NCBI RefSeq assembly: GCF_017115165.1
Contig: NZ_JABXKF010000139.1
Location: 172,725 to 236,724, forward strand
Source: Nostoc sp. LPT
GTDB lineage: Bacteria > Cyanobacteriota > Cyanobacteriia > Cyanobacteriales > Nostocaceae
Reading direction: 5' to 3'
DNA: 64,000 bases
The notes beneath the pieces are model-generated. The model worked only from the letters and a program-made list of their open reading frames with translations, was not told the DNA's origin and searched no databases. Positions 27,400-36,593 of this stretch are shown here, piece after piece (position 1 is the stretch's first letter; each line of letters opens with the position of its first letter). A program made the translations under genes and the position numbers.

Positions 27400-28758
27400 A
27401 TGGATTCTCAACATCGTCCATCTCCTGATTCTGAACAACAAACGACTTCTAAAAAAAACAGGCGCGGCATCGGTGCAATTGGTTGGGCTGTAATTGGTGC
27501 TGTTTTTTTTGGTAGCTTACTGGCCATAGGCATTCTACCCCGATTAAGTCAAAAGTCAGAATTACAAGCAGCAGTCAAGGAAGCAAGCACCCTACCTTCT
27601 ATCAACGTAATCACTCCCCGTCGCGCTACTGGTGCTACCAAATTGGAACTACCTGGCAGTGTTGTAGCCCTAAACCAAACGACCATCTACGCTCGCAGTA
27701 CTGGTTATTTACGGCGGTGGTACGCAGATATTGGCGATCGCGTCCAAGCCGGTCAGTTGTTGGCAGAAATTGATTCACCAGAGACCGATCAGCAAGTTCT
27801 GCAAGCGAAGGCAGAGGTAGTGCAAGCACAAGCTAATGTAGCTCAAACTCGTGCTAATTTAGCTAAAAGTATTTCTGATTTGAAGCAAGCCCGTGCTAAT
27901 CTATTGATCGCACGTCAGAGTTGGCAGCGCTGGCAAGTTCTTGTCAAGCAAGGTGCAGTACCTCAACAAGATGCAGATACAAAATATGCTACATATCAAG
28001 CTAATCTTGCCAGCGTTGAGGCAGCACAAAACACTATTAATTCTGATTCTGCCAACATCAAAGCAGCACAAGCTAACGCCTACGCAAGTCAAGCAAACTT
28101 CCAGCGTAATACCGTATTGCAGTCTTATAAGAAAGTCACTGCTCCTTTTGCAGGAGTGATTACTGCACGTAACGTCAATACAGGTGTTTTAATTTCAGCA
28201 GGTAATGGCAACACCAGTACCAGTACCAGTACCAGCAACACCAACACTAGCAATACCAGCCTTTATACTATTGCTGCTTATGACAATCTAAACGTAAATG
28301 TGAGTGTTCCCCAGAGTTTATCACAGTCACTTCAAACTGGACAAACAGCACAAATTACAGTCAGAGAGTTACCCCAACGAGTGTTTACGGGTAAAGTAAT
28401 CCGTACTAGCAATGCCATAGATCCAACGACTCGCACTTTGCTGACACAATTAGAAGTGCAGAATTTAGATGCGACGCTGCGACCTGGGATGTATGCCAAT
28501 GTCAGATTTGCGATTAACCGCACTAATCCTCCTTTTATCGTGCCAGATAGTGCCTTAGTTGTTAATGCCGGAGGTACGCAGGTAGCAACTGTAACCAAAG
28601 ACCACACAGTGCATTATCAAAAAGTTGCTGTTGGGCGAGATTATGGTACTGAAGTAGAGATTACATCAGGTCTGACAGGAAATGAATCGCTGATTGCCAC
28701 TCCTACGGTTGATGAGACAGAGGGCTTGCGCGTGCAGCCAGTTGCACAAAGAAAGTAG
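27400..28758 (+). CDS. RND efflux periplasmic adaptor (membrane fusion protein)
   Basis: 452 residues. An N-terminal membrane anchor at about 25-47 (GAIGWAVIGAVFFGSLLAIG) is followed by the half-lipoyl motif DIGDRVQAGQLLAEIDSPET, a long helical hairpin (about 120-235, rich in QANVAQTRANLAKS), the second lipoyl half KVTAPFAGVITARNVNTG and beta-barrel domains. It bridges the inner-membrane pump to an outer-membrane channel. A Ser/Thr/Asn run (about 268-287, NTSTSTSTSNTNTSNTS) interrupts the second lipoyl domain. No TolC-like gene is in the window. It should work with the RND permease upstream. Confidence 0.94.
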   Translation: MDSQHRPSPDSEQQTTSKKNRRGIGAIGWAVIGAVFFGSLLAIGILPRLSQKSELQAAVKEASTLPSINVITPRRATGATKLELPGSVVALNQTTIYARSTGYLRRWYADIGDRVQAGQLLAEIDSPETDQQVLQAKAEVVQAQANVAQTRANLAKSISDLKQARANLLIARQSWQRWQVLVKQGAVPQQDADTKYATYQANLASVEAAQNTINSDSANIKAAQANAYASQANFQRNTVLQSYKKVTAPFAGVITARNVNTGVLISAGNGNTSTSTSTSNTNTSNTSLYTIAAYDNLNVNVSVPQSLSQSLQTGQTAQITVRELPQRVFTGKVIRTSNAIDPTTRTLLTQLEVQNLDATLRPGMYANVRFAINRTNPPFIVPDSALVVNAGGTQVATVTKDHTVHYQKVAVGRDYGTEVEITSGLTGNESLIATPTVDETEGLRVQPVAQRK

Positions 28759-28902
28759 ACTCAATGCATCTAAGTGAAGTACACTAAACTCATCCGTGCG
28801 ATTGCCCATCCCGTCAGAAAAAGAACCACAAAGCCTAAGAAAACATTCCCAGAGCAGCAAATGTTTACCCCGCAATCTTGAGGGGATACCAGATTGGCAA
28901 TA

Positions 28903-28929
28903 ATGTTATCTCACTATGTGAGATAACAT
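28903..28929. promoter_or_regulatory. Inverted repeat before the NB-ARC gene
   Basis: ATGTTATCTCAC-TAT-GTGAGATAACAT, 12-bp perfect arms. It ends 27 bp before the likely ATG (28957) and has no T-tract, so it is a candidate operator or a 5'-leader hairpin. Confidence 0.55.
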
Positions 28930-28956
28930 TTGTTTGTAATGTGTCTTTGTGTGAGT

Positions 28957-31900
28957 ATGAGTGTCATTCCCGAAAACGTTCTTTTAGCTTTAGCCGAAAA
29001 ACGGTGCTTGTCTAGCAGCGAGCTCGAAGTGTTTTTATATGCTGTTGAGGGACATTCGCCAAATGCGATCGCTAATAAATTGGCAATCAGCGCCGAGGCA
29101 GTACGCAAAAGATTAAGCGAAGTTTACAAGAAATTTAATGTTACTGGTAGTGGCCCAGGCAAGCTCACTAAGTTACAACAAGTTATAGAATCTGAGTATC
29201 AAGCATCTTTACTGAATATTACCCAAAACCGCCAAGATTGGGGTGAAGCGCCTGGTGTCTGCGTTTTTTATGGACGTGTAGCAGAATTGTCTCAGCTAAC
29301 GCAGTGGCTAATCGAGGATAACTGCCAACTAGTGGCAATATTGGGAATGGGCGGAATCGGCAAAACTGCTTTATCTGTGAAACTGGCAAAGGAAGTTCAG
29401 GAGAATTTTGAGTATTTGATTTGGCGAAGTCTCCGCAATGCGCCACCTGTTGCAGAGATGTTAGCGAACCTGATCGGGTTTTTATCCGATCAGCAAGAAA
29501 CAGATTTGCCAGAAAGCGTAGATGGTAGAGTAACGCTGCTGATTAATTATTTACGAGAGCGTCGTTGTCTGGTGGTATTGGATAATACAGAGACAATTTT
29601 ACAAGAAGGCGATCGCGCTGGACAATATAGACAAGAATATGAAGATTATGGTCAACTACTTAGACGGGTAGGGGAAGAACCACATCAAAGCTGTTTGGTG
29701 TTAACATCTCGCGAAAAACCAAAAGAATTTGCACCTTTAGAAGGAGAAGCATCACCAGTCAGAACATTATCATTAGTTGGCTTAGGAGAAACAGAAGGGC
29801 AAGAAGTTCTCCAAGATAAAGGGTTATTTGGCTCACAAGAAGAATGGGCCAAGCTAGTTGAGAAGTATTCAGGCAATCCTTTAGCATTAAAGCTCGTTTC
29901 TGAGCCAATTCGGGAGTTATTTGATGGTGATATCGCTGCTTTTCTGGCTGAAGGAGAAATAATTTTTGGTGATACCCGAAATTTACTAGACCAGCAATTT
30001 CAGCGGTTGTCAGAGATCGAAAAGGAAATAATTTATTGGCTAGCAATTAAGCGCGAGTTAGTTTCTCTCGACGAATTGCTAAATGATATTGTGCGTACCT
30101 TGCCCAAAAGGGAAGTGATGGAAGCGCTAGAATCACTACGGAGGCGATCGCTAATTGAACAAAGAACAGCACTTTTCACCCTCCAGTCTGTGGTCATGGA
30201 ATACATGACTGACCAGCTGATTGAACAGATTTGCCACGAAATTACCACTTGTAATATTAGACTATTTATCAGCCATGCTTTAATGGAAGCTACGGCCAAA
30301 GATTATATTAGAAACACTCAGATTACCCTAATTATCAAACCAATTATAGATAGGTTATCAACTATTTTTAGATATGCTAGAAATATTGAACATCATCTAT
30401 ATCAAATTTTATTGTCCCTGCGACAAATTCCCCAAACAGCAGGATATGCAGGTGGAAATCTATTAAATATTCTTTGTCAATTACAAATTGATTTTAGCGG
30501 CTATGACTTTTCTAATCTGACTATTTGGCAAGCATATTTACAAAGTGTGAATTTGCATCGAGTAAATTTTACCAATGCTGATTTAGCTAAGTCCGTTTTT
30601 TCCGAAACATTAATTAGTGTTTCGTCAGTAGCATTTAGCCCGAATGGAAAACTTTTGGCTACGGGTGATGCTGATGGCAAGACTTACTTGTGGCAAGTTG
30701 ACGATGGAAAGCTGCTTTTTACCTGTATTGGACATAGTAGTTGGGTAAAATCAGTTGCTTTTAGTCCCGATGGTCAAACTTTAGCTAGTGGCAGTGATGA
30801 CCAAACAGTGAAGTTATGGGATGTTCGTGACGGTAAATGCCTGAAAACCTTGAACGGACATAGCAATTGGGTAAGGTCAGTTGCCTTTAGCCCCGATGGT
30901 CAAACTTTAGCTAGTGGCAGTGAAGACCAAACAGTGAAGTTATGGAATGTCCACACCGGCAAATGTCTGATAACTTTGCAGGGGAATACCAATCGAATTA
31001 TGTCAGTTGCCTTCAGTCCCGATGGTCAAACTTTAGCTAGTGGCAGTGAAAAGCAAACAGTGAAGTTATGGAATGTCCGCAATGGGAAATGCCTGAAAAT
31101 CTTGCAGGGGCATAGCAGTTGGGTAAGGTCAGTTGCTTTTAGTCCCAATGGTGAAATTTTAGCTACAGGCAGTGACGACCAAACTGTGAAATTATGGGAT
31201 CTTCGTGATGGTAAATGTCTGAAAACCTTGCAGGGACATACTAATCGAGTCTGGTCGGTTGCCTTCAGTCCCGATGGTCAAACTTTAGCTAGCGGTGGTG
31301 ACGACCAAAGTGTGAAATTATGGGATCTTCGTGATGGTAAAAGTCTGAAAACCTTTCAGGGACATACCAATCGGGTAAGGTCAGTTGCTTTCAGTCCCGA
31401 TGGTCAAACTTTAGCTAGTGGTAGTGAAAACCAAACAGTTAAATTATGGAATGTCCAAGATGGTAAGTCCTTGACAACCTTGCAAGGGCATAGCAATCGA
31501 GTAAGGTCAGTTGCCTTCAGTCCCGATGGTCAAATTTTAGCTAGCGGCAGTGAAAAGCAAACAGTGAAATTATCGGATGTCCGTAACGATAAGTTTCTCA
31601 AAATTTTGGAGGGGCATAACAGTTGGGTACGTTCGATTGCCTTCAGTCCTGATGGTGAAATTTTAGCTAGCGGCAGCGAAAAACAAACAATTAAATTATG
31701 GGATGTTCACACGGGGCAATGCTTGAAAAAATTGCAGGAACATACCAATCGAATTAGGTCAGTTGCTTTTAGTCCCAATGGTCAAATTTTAGCTAGCGGC
31801 AGTGACGACCAAACAGTGAAATTATGGGATGTCTACACCGGAAGATGTCTCCAAACCTTGAAAGGGCATACCAGTTGGGTAAGATCGGTTGCCTTTAGTC

Positions 31901-32475
31901 CCGATGGTCAAACTTTAGCTAGTGGTAGTGAAAACCAAAGAGTCAGGTTATGGAATATTTATACAGGAGAATGTCTCCATATTTTGGAGGGACACAGCAA
32001 TCGGATCAGGTCAGTTACTTTTGGCCCAGATGGTCAGACTTTAGCTAGTGGCAGTGATGACCAAACAGTAAAGTTATGGGATGTTTACATGGGCAAGTGC
32101 TTGACAACCTTGCAAGAACATACTAATCGAGTCTGGTCAGTTGCCTTTAGTCCCGATGGTCAAATTTTAGCTAGTGCCAGTGAAGACCAAACGATAAAAT
32201 TATGGGATGTCTATAATGGCAGGTGCCTGAAAACTTTGCAGGGAGCTAATTGGGTAAAGTCAGTTGCCTTTAGTGCCGATGGTCAAACCCTGATTAGTGG
32301 TAGCCAAAATGAGACAATTAAGCTTTGGGATGTATTAACGGGTGAATGCCTAAGAACACTGCGATCGCCACGACCCTACGAAAAAATGAATATCACCGGG
32401 GTTACAGGGTTAACCACAGCGCAGTTAGTGACGCTCAAAGCTTTAGGGGCAGTGGAAGATCCAGAGCAAAAATAA
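28957..32475 (+). CDS. STAND protein: HTH, NB-ARC, two WD40 propellers
   Basis: About 1172 residues from the ATG at 28957 (ATG 28939 and TTG 28930 are alternatives). The N-terminal 90 residues form a LuxR-like HTH of the vWA-MoxR-associated type (SSSELEVFLYAVEGHSPNAI, AEAVRKRLSEVYKKF). NB-ARC follows with Walker A GMGGIGKTA (about 129-137), Walker B CLVVLDNTET, CLVLTSREK and GNPLALKLV. A linker of about 130 residues precedes 14 WD40 repeats (about 555-1135), i.e. two seven-bladed propellers. Such proteins are sensor switches; targets here are unknown. The repeats are near-identical at DNA level, suggesting recent duplication or gene conversion. Confidence 0.93.
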   Translation: MSVIPENVLLALAEKRCLSSSELEVFLYAVEGHSPNAIANKLAISAEAVRKRLSEVYKKFNVTGSGPGKLTKLQQVIESEYQASLLNITQNRQDWGEAPGVCVFYGRVAELSQLTQWLIEDNCQLVAILGMGGIGKTALSVKLAKEVQENFEYLIWRSLRNAPPVAEMLANLIGFLSDQQETDLPESVDGRVTLLINYLRERRCLVVLDNTETILQEGDRAGQYRQEYEDYGQLLRRVGEEPHQSCLVLTSREKPKEFAPLEGEASPVRTLSLVGLGETEGQEVLQDKGLFGSQEEWAKLVEKYSGNPLALKLVSEPIRELFDGDIAAFLAEGEIIFGDTRNLLDQQFQRLSEIEKEIIYWLAIKRELVSLDELLNDIVRTLPKREVMEALESLRRRSLIEQRTALFTLQSVVMEYMTDQLIEQICHEITTCNIRLFISHALMEATAKDYIRNTQITLIIKPIIDRLSTIFRYARNIEHHLYQILLSLRQIPQTAGYAGGNLLNILCQLQIDFSGYDFSNLTIWQAYLQSVNLHRVNFTNADLAKSVFSETLISVSSVAFSPNGKLLATGDADGKTYLWQVDDGKLLFTCIGHSSWVKSVAFSPDGQTLASGSDDQTVKLWDVRDGKCLKTLNGHSNWVRSVAFSPDGQTLASGSEDQTVKLWNVHTGKCLITLQGNTNRIMSVAFSPDGQTLASGSEKQTVKLWNVRNGKCLKILQGHSSWVRSVAFSPNGEILATGSDDQTVKLWDLRDGKCLKTLQGHTNRVWSVAFSPDGQTLASGGDDQSVKLWDLRDGKSLKTFQGHTNRVRSVAFSPDGQTLASGSENQTVKLWNVQDGKSLTTLQGHSNRVRSVAFSPDGQILASGSEKQTVKLSDVRNDKFLKILEGHNSWVRSIAFSPDGEILASGSEKQTIKLWDVHTGQCLKKLQEHTNRIRSVAFSPNGQILASGSDDQTVKLWDVYTGRCLQTLKGHTSWVRSVAFSPDGQTLASGSENQRVRLWNIYTGECLHILEGHSNRIRSVTFGPDGQTLASGSDDQTVKLWDVYMGKCLTTLQEHTNRVWSVAFSPDGQILASASEDQTIKLWDVYNGRCLKTLQGANWVKSVAFSADGQTLISGSQNETIKLWDVLTGECLRTLRSPRPYEKMNITGVTGLTTAQLVTLKALGAVEDPEQK

Positions 32476-32524
32476 AAGGTAAAAGAATGAATTTTGCCTT
32501 TTCCTTCATCCTTTTACCTTTTTT
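32474..32524 (+). terminator. Rho-independent terminator
   Basis: AAAAGGTAAAAGAATGAA pairs with TTCATCCTTTTACCTTTT, ending in a T-run directly after the NB-ARC gene stop. It may serve both strands because the next gene converges. Confidence 0.75.
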
Positions 32525-32537
32525 ATGTACCTGATGC

Positions 32538-32741
32538 TTATTTTATGTTAGCCCTTGCGTCCTTCACTGCGGCAAAGAAAAATAATCCTGTGAGTGGAAT
32601 GCTCAATACCAGGATAATTGCCGTGGCTGTGACACCAAAATCTGGTTGTCCGTAACCGAGTTCAAAAATTGAACCGACGGCGGCGATCGCACTTACACAA
32701 GAACCACCCAGAAATAAACTGCTTTTTGGAGTTAAATACAC
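32538..32741 (-). CDS. Small conserved membrane protein
   Basis: 67 residues with two predicted membrane helices: about 9-27 (LFLGGSCVSAIAAVGSIFEL) and 38-59 (ATAIILVLSIPLTGLFFFAA). The start is GTG at 32741, preceded by GGAGGGG. It lies 11 bp downstream of the peptide deformylase gene on the same strand and is probably cotranscribed. Similar small proteins occur in cyanobacteria, to my knowledge without function. Confidence 0.7.
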   Translation of the reverse strand: MYLTPKSSLFLGGSCVSAIAAVGSIFELGYGQPDFGVTATAIILVLSIPLTGLFFFAAVKDARANIK

Positions 32742-32752
32742 TATTGCCCCTC

Positions 32753-33316
32753 CTATGCTATTGGTTTCACCGCTTGATACGAGAAGCCATTCTTAGATAG
32801 CTCCTGGGCTAAAGTCAAGGAGTTTTCTACACGGTCTACAAATACCACGCCGTTAAGGTGATCCATCTCATGCTGAATGCAGCGTCCCAGAAGGTCATTA
32901 GCCTTTAATGTCAGAGGACGACCGTACTCGTCTTTATAGGCAATTTCTACGACTTCGGGGCGCTTCACGTCTAGATATACGTTGGGAATGCTCAAGCATC
33001 CTTCTTGGGCAACAGAGATGTCGCGGCTGACTTGTTTAATGGTGGGGTTAATCAACACCAAAGGCTGATTAGCTGCGTTTTCTGGTTCTAGGTCGATGAC
33101 AACTAATTGTTTGTGAATTCCCACTTGGGGCGCAGCCAAACCAATGCCATCTTTGCTGTACATAGTTTGCAGCATTTCGCGCACTATTTGGCGAAGTTCG
33201 TCATCAACCTTAGAAATCCGTTTTGCAGCTTGACGCAGCACGCGATCGCCTAAATAATGAAGCTCCAAAGGTGGATTTTTTAACTTTTTTTTCTCGACAG
33301 CAATTTCAGAGGGCAT
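32753..33316 (-). CDS. def: Peptide deformylase
   Basis: 187 residues. The three signature motifs are intact: GIGLAAPQVG (57-66), EGCLSIP with metal ligand C107, and QHEMDHLNG with H149, E150 and H153. It removes the formyl group from the initiator methionine of new proteins. The N-terminal 15 residues are lysine-rich and vary in this family. It is followed by a small membrane protein gene. This is a housekeeping gene and no damage is seen. Confidence 0.97.
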   Translation of the reverse strand: MPSEIAVEKKKLKNPPLELHYLGDRVLRQAAKRISKVDDELRQIVREMLQTMYSKDGIGLAAPQVGIHKQLVVIDLEPENAANQPLVLINPTIKQVSRDISVAQEGCLSIPNVYLDVKRPEVVEIAYKDEYGRPLTLKANDLLGRCIQHEMDHLNGVVFVDRVENSLTLAQELSKNGFSYQAVKPIA

Positions 33317-33328
33317 GAGTCTCGATGG

Positions 33329-33784
33329 CTAGATGGTGCAAATTCCTACTCTTTTCATTCTATCAATCTCAGTTAGAGGATGTTTAAAAAGTCCTAGAGT
33401 ATACCAAAAACCCAGTTGCCATTCCTCTGTTTGCTTGCCTAACGGCAGCCTGACGCCAAGGAGGAGAGGCTGTGAAACCCTTACTTTTTTGTCAGGAAAG
33501 CTTGTTAGGGAGTTAGTCTTTGAGGTTGTTTTGTTAGCAATAATACTTTTTAAACATCCTCTAACCTCGACTTTATCCATTTTTTTCGCAACGCGATTGC
33601 TTAAGCTGAAACCTTTGTAGGACAGTAGTTTTACTTTTTTAACTTCATCTATAATCTGTGACGTGGAAAAAGTATTTGCCAAAAAGCTAGGGTTTTTGCC
33701 GGATAAAGAAAGCGAGTTCTTAATTTTGGATAAAGTCGAGCTAACGACGTGTTTGTGAACATCCGTGATGACGAATGCGAACAT
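33329..33784 (-). pseudogene. Small ORF invaded by a MITE
   Basis: The minus-strand frame is open for 151 codons, but the middle (33372-33564) is a mobile element. Removing the element plus a 3-bp GAG duplication joins AKKMDKVE to IDRMKRVGICTI in frame, giving an 85-90-residue protein beginning MFAFVITDVHKHVVSSTLSK. Whether the original was a real gene is unsure: no family is recognised and there is no clear ribosome site. It starts just upstream of the deformylase gene on the same strand. Confidence 0.35.
33372..33564. mobile_element. 193-bp MITE with perfect 21-bp terminal inverted repeats
   Basis: Both ends read GTTAGAGGATGTTTAAAAAG (plus T) inward. The interior has no transposase. Flanks contain GAG on the minus strand at both sides, consistent with a 3-bp duplication. 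The extreme identity of the ends suggests recent movement in trans. Confidence 0.85.
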
Positions 33785-34037
33785 GTAAAAACTATGGTGG
33801 CACTCCAGAAACCAGAAGCACGGTTAACCTTCAAAAGTCCCCATACAGTTTTTGAAGTGACAAAAGTTTTATCGAGTGAAGCAGAAGTTTGACCAAATAA
33901 TTACTAATTCGTAAAAGTGATTAACTTGACGGCTTCCCCCAAAAGCTTGATGCACCCTATAATTTCTCTGAGGGTACTGTTGGGTAACATTTTACAGGTT
34001 GGTATTCCTAGAGTAGTCAACTACGAAAGGAACAGCA

Positions 34038-34130
34038 ATGCAAAAATATATTCCGATCAATTGCGACTTTCACGACGAGTAGATTAGGTTGTTACGGCAT
34101 TTGCAGCTTTTACCCATTAGACGCTAAGCA
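34038..34130 (+). pseudogene. Remnant resembling a Rof-like (YaeO) Rho-inhibitor start
   Basis: After AGGAACAGCA an ATG opens MQKYIPINCDFHDE and stops. The segment resembles the beginning of Rof-like proteins (a Y.PI.CD..D pattern); following codons in the same frame show decayed coding. Too short to be functional; the family match is from memory of the motif only. Confidence 0.35.
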
Positions 34131-34162
34131 TTTTATCCAATTTTTAATCCACGGTATTGAAT

Positions 34163-34906
34163 ATGAACTACACACTCAAAAATAAACGCGCACTCGTCAC
34201 CGGAGGCAGTCGCGGTATCGGGGCCGCCATCGTTAAGCGTTTGGCAACTGAAGGTGCTGATATAGCTTTCACCTACACCAGCTCGCCCGATCGCGCCAAG
34301 GAAATCACGCAGGCAGTCCAGGCGCTCGGTGTTCAAGCTTTGGACATCCAAGCCAACAGCGTTGAAGCTAGTGAGGTGGTGGCTGCTGTTGAACAGACAG
34401 TAGAGAAATTGGGTGGCATTGATATCCTTGTGAATAATGCAGGTGTAGCGATGATGTCCCCTATCGATGATTTCACACTTGCAGACTTTGATCGCATCTT
34501 TGCTATTAACGTGCGTGCCGTATTTGTGGCAACCCAAGCCGCAGTCAAGCACATGCAAGAAGGCGGACGCATCATCAACATTGGTAGCACCAACGCCGAA
34601 CGTGTCCCATTTGCCGGCGCCTCTGTTTATGCCATGAGCAAATCTGCTTTGCAAGGGCTTGTGCAAGGGCTGGCGCGTGACCTCGGCCCGCGTGGAATTA
34701 CGATCAATAACGTCCAGCCAGGGCCGATCGCTACGGATATGAATCCCCCAGAGGGTGAGTTTGCCGAGATGCTCAAAAAGCAGCTAGCACTGCCCCGCTA
34801 CGGCACTGTTGAGGAGGTTGCAGGGATGGTCGCTTATCTAGCTGGGTCTGAGGCAGCTTACATCACTGGTGCAAACCTAATGATTGATGGAGGATTCAGC
34901 GCCTAA
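34163..34906 (+). CDS. SDR-family oxidoreductase (FabG-like)
   Basis: About 247 residues from the second ATG (MNYTLKNKRALVTGG); the first ATG 6 bp upstream is possible. Cofactor motif TGGSRGIG, NNAG in ILVNNAGVA, catalytic Ser in NIGSTNAERV and YxxxK in YAMSK; the C-terminus ends ITGANLMIDGGFSA, typical of classical SDRs. It reduces or oxidises a carbonyl/alcohol with NAD(P)H; the substrate is unknown. It stands alone, with a degraded small ORF upstream and a lipoprotein gene downstream. Base composition is a little GC-richer than the flanks. Confidence 0.92.
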   Translation: MNYTLKNKRALVTGGSRGIGAAIVKRLATEGADIAFTYTSSPDRAKEITQAVQALGVQALDIQANSVEASEVVAAVEQTVEKLGGIDILVNNAGVAMMSPIDDFTLADFDRIFAINVRAVFVATQAAVKHMQEGGRIINIGSTNAERVPFAGASVYAMSKSALQGLVQGLARDLGPRGITINNVQPGPIATDMNPPEGEFAEMLKKQLALPRYGTVEEVAGMVAYLAGSEAAYITGANLMIDGGFSA

Positions 34907-35106
34907 CTACCTCTAGGTGTAGCCAACTGTAAATATCAATCCTCAGCAATGAGCGATAGACTAACTGCAAGGATGCTGAAACCTTTAGCCAGAGATATTT
35001 TTAGCTTTTTGGGCTACAAGTCAAGATTAGAAGCGCATACTCATATAAAATTGTCAATGGTTGTATTGATTGCATTTCTAGTATACAGAATCCCAAGGAG
35101 GTATCT

Positions 35107-35685
35107 TTGTTAAAGATTTACTTCTATTTATATATCTGGTTAAAACAGCACCGTATAGCCTTTGGAGGAATGCTAATTGCGATCGCCATCACAGGCTGTA
35201 ATGCCTCTGTTAAATCGCAGCCACCTGCCAATACCCCATCGGTTGCAAATCTGATCGCGTCCAGTCCGACTCCAGCATCGGTTTCTCCTACGCAAAGCGC
35301 TGCTAATACCAAGCCGCCTGAGCAGCAAGCAGTCCAAGTGATTCGTGACTATTACAGTGCGATCGCCCGTCAAGACTATAAACAAGCTTATTCAGCTTGG
35401 GATGGAAATGGCGCTGCTAGCAAGCAGTCATTTGAGCAGTTCAAGCAGGGTTTTGCCAACACCACATCCGTTGCTGTAGAAGTTGGAAAACCCGGTAAAC
35501 CAGACCCAGGTGCAGGCTCAATCTACATTGAGATTCCGGTTACTGTGACTGCGATCGCCACCAATGGAACCCCGCAGCGATTTCGCGGCAGCTATGTGCT
35601 GCGACGAGTCAATGATGTTCCTGGCTCAACTCCAGAGCAGCGTAGATGGCATCTCTACTCGGCGAAAATTACTCCTGTCAAGTAA
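35107..35685 (+). CDS. Predicted lipoprotein, NTF2-like or DUF4878-like
   Basis: 192 residues, starting at TTG (35107) placed after a strong AAGGAGG. An export segment at 15-31 ends in the lipobox IAITGC, so the mature protein begins at a lipidated cysteine. A Pro/Ser/Thr linker (about 35-70) precedes a domain with VIRDYYSAIARQDYKQAYSA, the helix start of NTF2-like lipoprotein domains, and YVLRRVNDVPGSTPEQRRWH. Function unknown. A hairpin terminator lies 11 bp after the stop. Confidence 0.78.
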   Translation: MLKIYFYLYIWLKQHRIAFGGMLIAIAITGCNASVKSQPPANTPSVANLIASSPTPASVSPTQSAANTKPPEQQAVQVIRDYYSAIARQDYKQAYSAWDGNGAASKQSFEQFKQGFANTTSVAVEVGKPGKPDPGAGSIYIEIPVTVTAIATNGTPQRFRGSYVLRRVNDVPGSTPEQRRWHLYSAKITPVK

Positions 35686-35695
35686 CCTGCGGTAA

Positions 35696-35734
35696 AACGC
35701 TGGTTTTCCAAGATTCAAGGCTAAAACCAGCGTT
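35696..35734 (+). terminator. Rho-independent-like hairpin
   Basis: AACGCTGGTTTT and AAAACCAGCGTT form a perfect 12-bp stem right after the lipoprotein gene; the T-run is weak. Confidence 0.55.
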
Positions 35735-35770
35735 GCTTGAACGCCAAGATAAATCATAGAGGTTGATTAA

Positions 35771-35909
35771 AATGATTACTTTATACACTGCCCTTTCTCT
35801 ATGGGGGCTACCGAGCATTAGCCCAGTCTGTATGGAGCTTGAAACCTGGCTTCGCATGGCAAAGCTGCCTTATAACACAATCGTCGTCACAGCAGACAAT
35901 CTAAGTTAG
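35771..35909 (+). pseudogene. Glutathione S-transferase N-terminal fragment
   Basis: The frame from ATG 35771 reads MITLYTALSLWGLPSISPVC followed by MELETWLRMAKLPYNTIVVT and stops after 45 codons. This is the beta-alpha-beta start of a thioredoxin-fold GST of the FAXC/metaxin-like type. A further short stretch, GKVPSCHCDDNWRSS in another frame, lies just beyond, showing decay. The remaining helical domain is absent. Confidence 0.65.
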
Positions 35910-36305
35910 CTCCCAAGGTAAGGTTCCGTCTTGCCACTGCGATGATAATTGGCGATCGTCTAAATTTGCTTGAACAAACATATCTAGCAGGGTAATACCA
36001 ATTCAAAATTCTCTCATTCAAAATTAAGAAAGCCAGACAGAACAAAGGTTTAGGAGTATGTATGTGTCACATTCTTTTTTCAAATTGGTATAACAACTAT
36101 GGTGAAAAGTCTTTACTGCTCAAATGTCAGGAAATAATTCACCAACAGCATGAACACAAAATTGGGTGAAACTCAAAACATTTCATCGATTGTAAGTCGT
36201 TCGCCAGCCTATTTTGTATTCACATCTGATTGCAACTAGGATTCCTATACAATTTTATTCCTAAAAATATTTCTTCAATCTATTTTTATTCATAGAAACC
36301 TATGC
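35910..36305. other. Intergenic, no gene seen
   Basis: AT-rich spacer after the GST remnant; no structure beyond short direct repeats. Confidence 0.45.
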
Positions 36306-36593
36306 TTAACAATATTTTCTAGCATCCTCACCACATTCATTGACTAAATACAATAAACACTTAAAACGAAGACTAACTAGCTGTTCGTAGAGAGGGTTCA
36401 ATTTGCACAAAGGTGGAATCTGAAATATAGTCCGACCGAGAACTGTAACAGTTCTTTCAAAAGGGCAATGGGAAGGAATTATTTTGCACAATAGTCTGGC
36501 CAGATTAGAATTATGTATTTCTACGGACTCAAGCTGAGAGCGAATCTGGTTTAATAAGGTATTGCTCAAATTGGCTTTATTTAAGAAGCTCAT
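36306..36593 (-). CDS. Mo-dependent nitrogenase C-terminal-domain protein
   Basis: 95 residues. The segment FERTVTVLGRTIFQIPPLCK, LNPLYEQLVSLRFKCLLYL and the tail NECGEDARKYC match the short cyanobacterial family annotated as Mo-dependent nitrogenase C-terminal domain. The name comes from database similarity, not from a shown role in nitrogenase. GGAAAG precedes the ATG. No nif gene is in the window. Isolated gene flanked by long spacers. Confidence 0.8.
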   Translation of the reverse strand: MSFLNKANLSNTLLNQIRSQLESVEIHNSNLARLLCKIIPSHCPFERTVTVLGRTIFQIPPLCKLNPLYEQLVSLRFKCLLYLVNECGEDARKYC

